Positions 26,787-35,275 of a stretch of 64,000 nucleotides of DNA are shown piece after piece. The stretch spans positions 137,620 to 201,619 of the forward strand of contig JAFADG010000035.1 of the NCBI GenBank assembly GCA_023425025.1. The letters run 5' to 3'. The notes below the pieces were generated by a model, which saw only the letters and a list, made by a program, of their open reading frames with translations, was not told the DNA's origin and made no database searches. Within the stretch, counting starts at the first letter, position 1. Every line of letters starts with the position of its first letter. Origin of the DNA: Bacillota bacterium (GTDB lineage: Bacteria > Bacillota > Clostridia > Christensenellales > Aristaeellaceae). Made by a program: the position numbers and the translations under genes.

Positions 26787-28007
26787 TTATTCAAAGCAGT
26801 CTGACAAAATTTGTCCCTGTGCCGCATCCATCTTGTATCCAATGGCATGCATCAAAGTGGGTGCGATATCTTCCATTTTTGCCTCCGAAAGGCGGGCGCC
26901 TTTTTGAATGCCCGGCCCGGCGATCAAAAACAGGCATTTGGCCGCCGGATGCTCCGGCCCAAAGCCGTGGGTCGCCTTTTCACGCTTGTTGGACGTAAGG
27001 TCATCCACAAAAACCACGCCGGGCGCAGCTTCCACCGCCAAAAGTATCTCCCGTCCCGCCCCCATTTTTGAAAGCTCCGCAGGGCCGTATACAGATGCGA
27101 TGCCCAGTTTTTCCTTGTTCTCTTCCAGAAATCGCTGAACGCTGATACAGTGCTTCCCGCCATCCTTCGCAAAGTGGATGTAAGCACCCATCCCCGTAGA
27201 CTGGGCCTGGCATACGCCTGCAAAGCCGGCTGTAAAAAGCGTCTGGCCCAGGCATACGGGATGACCGACATCTGCCAGGCCATGATCGCTGACGATGGCG
27301 ACGACCGTTTCCTGCCCCAGCCGCTTCCTGTCCAAAGCGGTCAGCAGCAGGCCCACGCGCTTGTCCAGGCGCCGGATCGCCTCAGAGGCCTCCGCGCTGT
27401 CCGCGCCAAAGTGGTGGCGCATCTCATCGCAGTCCACCAAATGCAGCGTCAAAAGATCCGGCGGCCGATTTCTTAATAACAAGGATTCGGCCAGCAGCGC
27501 GGCATAGTCATCCAGGTCCGGCTGGCGAATGCTTTTGCGCTGCCTGCCGTATTTCAGCTCTGTTTGAATGATCCAGGGGGCCGTGCCATACCGCAGCATT
27601 TTCAGGGTTTGGTTTTCCCCGGGCAGGGCCAGCACTTCGGGAAAGTTCCAGCGGATGTGCTTGTTCTTCCCGGTGACCGGCCAGAGAATGGACGCGGTTT
27701 TCCCGCCGTGCTCCTGTACCACTTGGTGAATGGTCGGTTTTTTGATATCGGAGGCATGCCAGTACCATGGTTTATTTTCCGCCTTGACAGACGGCGTAAA
27801 AGGCTGGTTGTGTGCGATGCCATGTGCTTGCGGCCGGCAGCCTGTGAGCAGCGTGGCGTGCACAGGGTATGTCAAAGCCGGATAAACCGTCTGCACCTTA
27901 GTGCATACCGTTCCCCGGCGGATCAGTGCGCCTAGATAGGGCAGCTTTTCCAAACTTGAAATATCCTTTTCCCATAGCCCGTCCAGGGAAATGAGCAAAA
28001 GGCGCAT
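26787..28007 (-). CDS. Alkaline phosphatase-superfamily phosphodiesterase (nucleotide pyrophosphatase-like)
   Basis: A 406-residue enzyme of the type I phosphodiesterase/nucleotide pyrophosphatase group. LLISLDG provides the first metal Asp, YPALTYPVHATLLTG holds the nucleophile Thr and family signature, VDCDEMRHHFG and SDHGLADVGH give the second metal set. No signal peptide, so it is cytoplasmic. It follows the PHP phosphatase gene by 25 bp in the addA transcript direction. Substrate unknown; nucleotide or phosphonate esters are usual. Confidence 0.85.
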   Translation of the reverse strand: MRLLLISLDGLWEKDISSLEKLPYLGALIRRGTVCTKVQTVYPALTYPVHATLLTGCRPQAHGIAHNQPFTPSVKAENKPWYWHASDIKKPTIHQVVQEHGGKTASILWPVTGKNKHIRWNFPEVLALPGENQTLKMLRYGTAPWIIQTELKYGRQRKSIRQPDLDDYAALLAESLLLRNRPPDLLTLHLVDCDEMRHHFGADSAEASEAIRRLDKRVGLLLTALDRKRLGQETVVAIVSDHGLADVGHPVCLGQTLFTAGFAGVCQAQSTGMGAYIHFAKDGGKHCISVQRFLEENKEKLGIASVYGPAELSKMGAGREILLAVEAAPGVVFVDDLTSNKREKATHGFGPEHPAAKCLFLIAGPGIQKGARLSEAKMEDIAPTLMHAIGYKMDAAQGQILSDCFE

Positions 28008-28032
28008 GGGGTTCTCCTTTCATAACGGTTGG

Positions 28033-28851
28033 TCAAAACAGCCAGGGGATGCATTTCCTTTCCTGATAGGATGCCTGCCAGCGGGCCCCGCAGCTTCTGG
28101 CAATTTCCTTGGCCCTGTCTACATGCTGATAGATGTGGTCCCTTTGATGGGCGTCGGAACCGAAGGTGAACAGCTCGCCCCCCAGTTCCAGATACCGCTT
28201 GATGATATCCGCTCCCGGGATGGGGCTGTCTGTCTGGCGAAGACCGGAGGCATTGATCTCCAGCGCCTTACCGTTCTGGGCCAGGTGCGTCAAAAGCGCA
28301 TCCAGCAAATCCGGCGCGTGATGGTAGCGAAACGGCCTTGTTTCCGGCGGGAAGGGGGCAAACTTGCCCACATATCCCAAATGGGCGATGGCGTCATAAT
28401 CGGTAAAGTGCAATATACTTTCCAGCCGCTGTTCCGCATAGCGGTAATAGGCCTGCTCCTGGGTTTTCCCTTTGAAATATTCCGGCCGATAAGGATCCAC
28501 ATTGTCTACCAGATGCAGCGATAAAAGACGGAAATCCAGGGGCAGCGCGTCCAACGTGGCTTCAATCTCCTGGCGGTACGGCGCGTTGTCGCCGATCTCA
28601 ATCCCCTGACGGATCACAAGAGACGGATATTTTTCGCGGACGGCGGCAACTTCCACAAGCCAGACAGGAAACACAGGCGGCTTGTCCACCCCGGGATCGG
28701 GATGATGGGGCTCGATGTGATCGGTGACGCATATTTCGTCAAGCCCAAGGGCGATGGCCTGCCGGCAGATTTCCTCCAGCGTTTGGTGCCCGTCCATGGA
28801 ATGGGTGCTGTGCAGGTGATAATCCATTTTTCTGACTTTTTTCTGAAACAT
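28033..28851 (-). CDS. PHP-domain phosphatase (HisK-type histidinol-phosphatase-like)
   Basis: A 272-residue PHP-fold enzyme. MDYHLHSTHSMDG carries the first metal histidines, CVTDHIEPHH the next, and TFGSDAHQRDHI the C-terminal metal site. This matches HisK-type histidinol-phosphatases, but no other his gene is nearby, so it may be a general phosphoesterase. GAGGGA precedes the ATG by about 4 nt. It begins 15 bp after the addA stop, indicating an operon. Confidence 0.85.
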   Translation of the reverse strand: MFQKKVRKMDYHLHSTHSMDGHQTLEEICRQAIALGLDEICVTDHIEPHHPDPGVDKPPVFPVWLVEVAAVREKYPSLVIRQGIEIGDNAPYRQEIEATLDALPLDFRLLSLHLVDNVDPYRPEYFKGKTQEQAYYRYAEQRLESILHFTDYDAIAHLGYVGKFAPFPPETRPFRYHHAPDLLDALLTHLAQNGKALEINASGLRQTDSPIPGADIIKRYLELGGELFTFGSDAHQRDHIYQHVDRAKEIARSCGARWQASYQERKCIPWLF

Positions 28852-28866
28852 ACTTCCCTCTTTTTT

Positions 28867-31800
28867 TCATGGCAGATCCGGCATGAGAAGGCCCTTGGCG
28901 CTGCGCAAAAGATAAAGCACGGCTTCCCTGACCGGAATGCCGGTGATCTCCTGCAGGGCCCGCCTGTACAATTGCAGCTGCGGCCCATAGCGGGCGTATA
29001 CCGCCTGCTCGTCAAAGACCACATCCGTCTTGTAATCGATCAATACCCAGGCGCCGTCCTCCATAAAGCAGCAGTCGATCACGCCCTGCAAAAGCGCCGG
29101 CGGCGCAGCGTTCAGCCGCAAATTGAACGCCCATTCCCTGTGGACATCGGCGGCGCTGAGCAATTTTCGCCCCCAGCCGCTCAAAAAGAAATTCATGATC
29201 CAATCCACATACAGCCCGTCATGCTGCTGCCTGGTAAGCAGGCCCTTTTTCAAAAGCTCCTGCAGACCATTCTCCAACAGAGGGCGCAATTCCTCTTTGC
29301 TTTTCCCCCGCAAGTCCGCAAGCGGCAGCTGGCCAAGGGCCTTATGGGTCGCGGTGCCCAGGTCGGCCGGGGTCGCCGCCTTTCTCTCCAGAAATCCCGG
29401 CCTCGCAGGCAAGGGAGACAAGCGCAGCGGCAATACCATTTCTTCCTGCTTGGCCTTGCTCTCCGGCGTCTCCTCCTGCTCCTGGGGCAAAAATCCCGGC
29501 AGCAGCCTTTGCTTGCACAGTGATGTGACGGAGGTTTTCAGCGGCAGCCGCTCCGCCGCTCCTATGGGCTTTTCTTCCATTCGAAGGAATATTTCATGGG
29601 AAATTTCTGTCCCCGCCATCTGCAAAAGCCGCGTTGTCTGATTGTGGATATTTTGCTTTTTTTCCACACGCCGCTGGCCGGTTTCTGCCCAAACACAGAT
29701 GCTCCAAGGGATGTAACCCTGTGGATAACCTGTGGAAGTTGTGTATTCTTTCCCCTTTTCCGGCAAAAAGTCCTGCGTGCCTGTGGAAAACCCATCGTTT
29801 ATGTCCCGAAGAACAGCAGCTTCCTCAAGCGGGTACACGGCCTGAATGATCCAATCCAGCATGCTGCCCGCCTGCAAAATGCGGTAGGAGCCCTGGGGCA
29901 TGGACCATTTTGCCGCGGGGTCTTTGCCGGATGCAGTGCCAATGAGAATCAGCCGTTCCCTGGCCCGTGTCATGGCCACATATAAAAGCCTCGCGCGCTC
30001 CGCCTTTTCTTCTTCCTGGGATTTGAGGTGGATGGCCTTTTCCGCCAGGGTCTTTGTCCGGGTCCTCTCCTCATGATAGATGCAGGGAATGCTCAGACCC
30101 AGTTCCCTGTGCGTTTTTATCGGCGACGGGTGCCCGGCGGCGTGTAGTTTGGCGCCCAATTCCAGTATCACAACAGCCGGGAATTCCAGTCCCTTGCTTT
30201 TGTGTATGGTCATGATGCGGACGACATCCTCTTTTTCTCCCAGCACCTTGGCGGTGGTGGCATCCCCGGATTTTTTAAGGCTTTCCCCGTGCAGCAAAAA
30301 TCCGTGCAAACCTTCGCCCTGGGATTTTTCCCAGGCAGCGGCCCGTTCGCACAGCAGGCGCAGGTTTGCCTGCCTCGCTTCCCCGGCGGGCAGCGCGCCG
30401 GACCTTATATAGATTCCTGAATCATCAAGCAGCTGCCAGATCAGCTGATCCACCGGCAGGCAGCGCGACAAAAACCGCCAGGCATCCAGCTTTTCCAATA
30501 TGGCTGCGCACTTGCTGCCCAGCGCCGTTTCCTGTCCGGCGCAGTGGAAAAACGCTTCATAAAAGGGAACATCCCGGCCGGGCAACGCAAGGCGGATAGC
30601 GGACAAGGTTTTTTCGTCCAGCGAGAAGCAGGGGCTGCGCAGCGTTGTCAGCAGCGGGATATCCTGCATGGGATTATCCAGCACCTGCAATACCGCCATC
30701 ATGGTGGCGATTTCCGGAAGCCCAAAGTATTCCTCATCCGCCTCCGAATAAACGGGAATGCCTTCCTTCTGCAGCGTCTCGGCCACAAGACGGGCCGTGT
30801 TTTTTGCCTTGGGCAGCAGCACGGCAATATCCCGGAATCTGTACGGGCGCAGCGTTTTTGTATCCTTGTCCACAAACTCCTTGTCCAGCAGCCCCCGTAT
30901 GATCTGCGCCGCGCGAAAGGCCTCCCGCTCCACCCGGGACGGAGCTTCGTCCAGGCTGTCCGCTTCCTCCGGTTCCTCTTCCTTGGGAAAGAGCACGTGC
31001 AGCTCTACCGGCGATTCATTGCCCGCCTCCCGGCCGGCCACCAGCATGGCCTCCCGGTCGTAATTGATTTCCGTCACATCCTCCCGCATGACGGACGCAA
31101 ACACCTGGTTCACAGCCTGCACCACCGAGCGGGACGAACGGAAGTTTTCCTGCAGGGAGATGCGCCTGAAAGCCCCGCCATCTTCCAGGGAGGATTCCTT
31201 TGCCTTGTTCAAAAACAGCGTCGGGTCCGCCAGGCGGAAGCGGTAGATGCTTTGCTTGACATCGCCTACCAGGAACACGTTTTTCCCGCCGTGCACCGCC
31301 TGCAGTATGGCCTCCTGTATTCCCGATATATCCTGGTACTCATCAATGCAAACGGCGTCGAACCTGCTTTGCACCACTTTTTGAAGCTGCGGCACCCGCA
31401 GCACCTTCAGCGTCTTGTGCTCCAGGTCGTTGAAATCATACACATTCTTTTCGCGCTTATACTTTTCATACTGCTTGTGAAGCTTGCGCGTAAGCCGGGC
31501 AAGCGCCCGTACGGACGGCTTGGTATGGAGGATATCCAGCGCGGCCTGCTCCATATCCTTTGGCGCGGCATCCACCACATGGCCGATGCCGTTGCGAATC
31601 TTAGTCCGCCGGTTTTTCACATCCTCCGCCCAGGCCGCCGTTTCCGCCTCCTTTTTCTTCATGGATGGAAAACGGGGAAACGCTTTCCCGTCCCAAGCGG
31701 CACGCAACTCCTCTGGCGAAACATCCGCCGCGTCCACAATCAGCTGAATCTGCCGGATGTCTTCCTTTAACAGCCCTTCCAGCGCCGAGTCCGCAAACGG

Positions 31801-32484
31801 GTCATCCAGGCTGTGGAGCAATTCACAAGCCGCATCCAGGCTGCCTTCCAACTGCAGCTTCAGGCTCTTTATGATCTGCCTGGACCAGGTATGCGTCATC
31901 AGATCTTCCCCGTCCGGAAAATTGGCCATCTGGCGCCGCAGCCAGCGCCAGGGCTCCGGCAGGGACATCAGGAATTTATACAGCGTGTCCATCATGCCGG
32001 TGATGGCCTCGTCCTCAAACTGCTGAGAAAGCGCGTTGAAATCCTCTTTTCCTTTTTCATACGCTTCCAGCAGCACATCGCGGATGGCCTCCTGATACAG
32101 CGCATCCTGTTCACCGCCCTCCACCAGCCTGGCGGTGGGATCCAGCCCGGCGGCCTGAAAATGCTCGCGGATCACCTGTCCGCAAAACACATGCAGGGTG
32201 CTGATGGCCGCCCTATCCACCTTCAGCGCCTGCTCCCGCAAGGCGTGGTCGGTATCCCCGGCGTCATTGAGGGCTTTCAAAATCCGCTCCCGCATTTCCG
32301 CGGCGGCGGCCCGGGTGAAGGTGACCACCAGCATGCGGTCCACCTGCAGCCCGTCGTTTTTGATCAAACCCAGGATGCGTTCCACCAGCACGGCCGTTTT
32401 TCCCGAGCCGGCGGCTGCGCTGACCAGCAGCATATCATTCCGGGCCTCGATGGCCTGCTGTTGATCCTTTGTCCATGTCGGCAT
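28867..32484 (-). CDS. addA: ATP-dependent helicase/nuclease subunit A
   Basis: A 1,205-residue UvrD-type helicase with a C-terminal RecB-like nuclease domain, normal AddA length. Motifs: Q-motif (TKDQQQAIE), Walker A SAAAGSGKTAVLVERI, DEYQDISG, VGDVKQSIYRFR, TIHKSKGLEFPAVV, LYVAMTRARERL, and the nuclease core VLIDYKTD near the C-terminus. AddAB processes double-strand breaks for RecA loading. addB usually lies immediately upstream, but here the upstream neighbour is a divergent glgP, so AddB must be elsewhere or replaced. Promoter at 32511-32539. Confidence 0.95.
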   Translation of the reverse strand: MPTWTKDQQQAIEARNDMLLVSAAAGSGKTAVLVERILGLIKNDGLQVDRMLVVTFTRAAAAEMRERILKALNDAGDTDHALREQALKVDRAAISTLHVFCGQVIREHFQAAGLDPTARLVEGGEQDALYQEAIRDVLLEAYEKGKEDFNALSQQFEDEAITGMMDTLYKFLMSLPEPWRWLRRQMANFPDGEDLMTHTWSRQIIKSLKLQLEGSLDAACELLHSLDDPFADSALEGLLKEDIRQIQLIVDAADVSPEELRAAWDGKAFPRFPSMKKKEAETAAWAEDVKNRRTKIRNGIGHVVDAAPKDMEQAALDILHTKPSVRALARLTRKLHKQYEKYKREKNVYDFNDLEHKTLKVLRVPQLQKVVQSRFDAVCIDEYQDISGIQEAILQAVHGGKNVFLVGDVKQSIYRFRLADPTLFLNKAKESSLEDGGAFRRISLQENFRSSRSVVQAVNQVFASVMREDVTEINYDREAMLVAGREAGNESPVELHVLFPKEEEPEEADSLDEAPSRVEREAFRAAQIIRGLLDKEFVDKDTKTLRPYRFRDIAVLLPKAKNTARLVAETLQKEGIPVYSEADEEYFGLPEIATMMAVLQVLDNPMQDIPLLTTLRSPCFSLDEKTLSAIRLALPGRDVPFYEAFFHCAGQETALGSKCAAILEKLDAWRFLSRCLPVDQLIWQLLDDSGIYIRSGALPAGEARQANLRLLCERAAAWEKSQGEGLHGFLLHGESLKKSGDATTAKVLGEKEDVVRIMTIHKSKGLEFPAVVILELGAKLHAAGHPSPIKTHRELGLSIPCIYHEERTRTKTLAEKAIHLKSQEEEKAERARLLYVAMTRARERLILIGTASGKDPAAKWSMPQGSYRILQAGSMLDWIIQAVYPLEEAAVLRDINDGFSTGTQDFLPEKGKEYTTSTGYPQGYIPWSICVWAETGQRRVEKKQNIHNQTTRLLQMAGTEISHEIFLRMEEKPIGAAERLPLKTSVTSLCKQRLLPGFLPQEQEETPESKAKQEEMVLPLRLSPLPARPGFLERKAATPADLGTATHKALGQLPLADLRGKSKEELRPLLENGLQELLKKGLLTRQQHDGLYVDWIMNFFLSGWGRKLLSAADVHREWAFNLRLNAAPPALLQGVIDCCFMEDGAWVLIDYKTDVVFDEQAVYARYGPQLQLYRRALQEITGIPVREAVLYLLRSAKGLLMPDLP

Positions 32485-32510
32485 TGGAACGCCTCCCTTC
32501 CTTCTTTCAT

Positions 32511-32539
32511 ATTGTATCGTAATGGGAATGTATTGTAAA
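32511..32539 (-). promoter_or_regulatory. addA operon promoter
   Basis: TTTACA (32534-32539), 17-bp spacer, TACAAT (32511-32516) on the minus strand, 27 bp before the addA start. Confidence 0.65.
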
Positions 32540-32546
32540 CCGCGGT

Positions 32547-32562
32547 TGTTTCACGTGAAACA
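32547..32562. promoter_or_regulatory. parS site 1 (ParB-binding)
   Basis: TGTTTCACGTGAAACA, a perfect 16-bp palindrome matching the consensus TGTTNCACGTGAAACA recognised by chromosomal ParB/Spo0J. Such sites cluster near the replication origin in bacteria. Confidence 0.9.
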
Positions 32563-32586
32563 TACCGGTTATGCCTTCCCCCTTTT

Positions 32587-32602
32587 TGTTTCACGTGGAA
32601 CA
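32587..32602. promoter_or_regulatory. parS site 2 (ParB-binding)
   Basis: TGTTTCACGTGGAACA; its reverse complement TGTTCCACGTGAAACA is the canonical Bacillus parS. It lies exactly 40 bp from site 1, in the intergenic region between divergent addA and glgP. Confidence 0.9.
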
Positions 32603-32624
32603 TAATACCGCTGGCCGTGATTCA

Positions 32625-32653
32625 TTGAACTAAGTTTCTGTTTATGATAAAAT
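32625..32653 (+). promoter_or_regulatory. glgP promoter
   Basis: TTGAAC (32625-32630), 17-bp spacer, TAAAAT (32648-32653), about 46 bp before the glgP ATG. Confidence 0.65.
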
Positions 32654-32699
32654 GTATCCGTTCCCTCATATTATGTAGAAAAAAGGCGGGTGACGAACT

Positions 32700-35159
32700 A
32701 TGCCGATTACGGCCTTCGATAAAGAATCGATCAAAAAAAGCATTATTGGCAAGCTGCAACGATATAATGGCCGCACGATTGGCGAAGCCACCAGCCAGCA
32801 GATTTATATTGCGCTGGCGTCGACTGTGCGCGACCAGATCATGCAAAAATGGATGATCGCCAGGGAAGAACGCCGGGAAAGCAAGGCCAAACGTTTGTAC
32901 TACATGTCGGTGGAGTTTTTGATGGGCCGCACACTGTATTGCAACATGCTGAACCTGTGCAGCACCGACGTTTATAAGGAAGCCTTGACGGAGCTGGGGA
33001 TAGACCTTGCCTCCGTGTTAAAGGAAGAACCGGAACCGGGCCTTGGCAACGGCGGCTTGGGCCGGCTTGCGGCCTGCTTTCTGGATAGCCTGTCCTCCTT
33101 GAATCTGCCGGCCATGGGCTGCACGATCCGCTATGAATACGGCCTTTTCCGGCAAAAAATTGTGGACGGCCAGCAGGTGGAGCTGCCTGACGACTGGCTG
33201 CAGAACGGAAACGTATGGGAAATGGCCGTGCCGGAGGACGCCTGCGAGGTACGCTACGGCGGCCATCTGGAAGAGGCCGTGGAAAACGGCGTGCGCAAAT
33301 TCCATTTGAAAGATTACTTTACGGTGGAAGCCGTGCCCTATGACATGCCCGCCGTAGGCTTTGACACCGCGACGGTCAATACGCTGCGCATGTGGCGGGC
33401 CAGGTCGCCCAAGGGCATCGACCTGTGCTCCTTCGGCCAGGGCAACTATATCCGCGCCACCCAGGAAATCGAGCTGGCGGAAGTCATCAGCAAGGTGCTG
33501 TACCCGGAGGACAATCATTATGAAGGAAAGCTGCTTCGATTGAAGCAGCATTACTTCTTCACCAGCGCCACGGTGCAGTACGCTTTGAAATCCTTCAAAC
33601 GCATGTATGGCAGCAACTTTGAGCTTTTGCCTGAGAAGGTAGCCTTCCACGTCAACGATACCCATCCCGGACTTGTGATCCCGGAATTGATGCGGCTTTT
33701 GATGGATGAGGAAGGGTTAGGCTGGGAAGAAGCCTCCGACATCACGCAAAAGACCGTGGCCTACACCAATCATACCATCATGTCCGAGGCCCTGGAAAAA
33801 TGGCCGGAGGACATGGTGCAGACCCAGCTCCCCCGCATTTATATGATCCTGCAGGAAATCAACCGCCGGCTTTGTGAAACGCTGTGGCAAAAATTCCCCG
33901 GCGAGTGGGACCGTATCGCCCAAATGGCGGTGCTGGCCTACGGTCATGTGCATGTGGCCAATCTCTGCGTGGCCATGAGCTACTCCGTCAACGGCGTCAG
34001 CCAGCTCCACGGCGAGATATTGAAGGCAGACACCTTCAAGGATTTTTATGCCTTGAGCCCGGAGAAATTCTCGGCCATTACCAACGGCATCACCCATCGC
34101 CGCTGGCTCCTATCCTGCAACCCGGATTTAACGGACCTGATCCGCCAAACCATCGGCGACAGCTTCATCAAGGAGCCGGAGCGGTTAAGCGGCCTGCTGC
34201 CCTACCGGGACGACGCGGCCTTCAAGCAGGAGTTCGCCCGCATCAAGCAGCAAAACAAGGAACGGCTTTCCCGCATGGTGCTGTCCAGGCAGGGCATTGC
34301 CGTCGATCCAAGCTTTATTTTCGATGTGCAGGCCAAGCGGCTGCATGAATACAAGCGGCAGCTTTTAAACGCGCTGCACATTCTTGTGCTGTACAACCGC
34401 ATCGTCGAAGACCCAACATATACCATTGCGCCCCGTGCCTTCTTCTTTGGCGCAAAAGCCAGCCCGGGTTACCGGCGCGCCAAGCTGATCATCCGCTTCA
34501 TCAACGGCCTGTCACAGCTGATTCAGAAGCATCCCAGGGCAAGCAAAATACTGCAGGTGGTCTTCCTGGAAAACTACGACGTTTCCACCGCGGAAATTCT
34601 GATTCCCGCGGCGGAGGTTTCCGAGCAGCTTTCCACCGCCAGCAAGGAAGCCAGCGGCACCGGCAACATGAAATTCATGATGAACGGCGCCGTCACCATC
34701 GGCACCATGGATGGCGCCAATGTGGAAATTGCCCAGCAGGCCGGCGAGGATAACATTTACATCTTCGGCATGCGGGCCGACAGGGTGCAAAGCCTGTACC
34801 GGGAGCGGACCTACAACCCCATGCAGATCTTTGATACCAACCGGGAAATCCGCCTGGCTCTGACGCAAATGATCGACGGGACCATTTTCCCCAACAGCCC
34901 CACGGCGCTGCAGGAGTTGTACCACTCCCTGCTGCTGGGCGAATATGGCTGCAATGCCGATCCCTACTTTGTGCTGAAGGACTTTGGTTCCTATGCCATG
35001 GCGCAGATGCGCCTGAATGAGGACTATCTCAATTCCGACCGCTGGTGGAGTATGGCCGTCACCAACACCGCGACCTCCGGCGTATTCTCCAGTGACCGCA
35101 CCATTCTGGAATACAACGAAAAGATCTGGCACTTAAAGCCGCTGGAGCATAAAAGGTAA
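32700..35159 (+). CDS. glgP: Glycogen/alpha-glucan phosphorylase
   Basis: An 819-residue GT35 phosphorylase that releases glucose-1-phosphate from alpha-1,4-glucans. Typical features: YYMSVEFLMGR near the N-terminus, NGGLGRLAACFLDS, VAFHVNDTHP, and the PLP-lysine segment EASGTGNMKFMMNGA with the Lys near residue 658. The length is standard. AAGGCGGGTGA lies upstream of the ATG. Glucose-1-phosphate produced here would pass to the phosphoglucomutase at 58.9 kb. It has its own promoter and a terminator at 35170. Confidence 0.97.
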   Translation: MPITAFDKESIKKSIIGKLQRYNGRTIGEATSQQIYIALASTVRDQIMQKWMIAREERRESKAKRLYYMSVEFLMGRTLYCNMLNLCSTDVYKEALTELGIDLASVLKEEPEPGLGNGGLGRLAACFLDSLSSLNLPAMGCTIRYEYGLFRQKIVDGQQVELPDDWLQNGNVWEMAVPEDACEVRYGGHLEEAVENGVRKFHLKDYFTVEAVPYDMPAVGFDTATVNTLRMWRARSPKGIDLCSFGQGNYIRATQEIELAEVISKVLYPEDNHYEGKLLRLKQHYFFTSATVQYALKSFKRMYGSNFELLPEKVAFHVNDTHPGLVIPELMRLLMDEEGLGWEEASDITQKTVAYTNHTIMSEALEKWPEDMVQTQLPRIYMILQEINRRLCETLWQKFPGEWDRIAQMAVLAYGHVHVANLCVAMSYSVNGVSQLHGEILKADTFKDFYALSPEKFSAITNGITHRRWLLSCNPDLTDLIRQTIGDSFIKEPERLSGLLPYRDDAAFKQEFARIKQQNKERLSRMVLSRQGIAVDPSFIFDVQAKRLHEYKRQLLNALHILVLYNRIVEDPTYTIAPRAFFFGAKASPGYRRAKLIIRFINGLSQLIQKHPRASKILQVVFLENYDVSTAEILIPAAEVSEQLSTASKEASGTGNMKFMMNGAVTIGTMDGANVEIAQQAGEDNIYIFGMRADRVQSLYRERTYNPMQIFDTNREIRLALTQMIDGTIFPNSPTALQELYHSLLLGEYGCNADPYFVLKDFGSYAMAQMRLNEDYLNSDRWWSMAVTNTATSGVFSSDRTILEYNEKIWHLKPLEHKR

Positions 35160-35169
35160 AACATCGGAT

Positions 35170-35209
35170 ACTGCGGGATGCTGTCGCATGACGGATAGCA
35201 TCCCGCAGT
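35170..35209 (+). terminator. glgP terminator
   Basis: 13-bp perfect stem ACTGCGGGATGCT / AGCATCCCGCAGT followed by CTATTTTTT. Confidence 0.9.
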
Positions 35210-35275
35210 CTATTTTTTGCGCTGTTTCATGCTACAATAGAAGAATGAAAACGAATCACCAAGGAGGATGAATCC

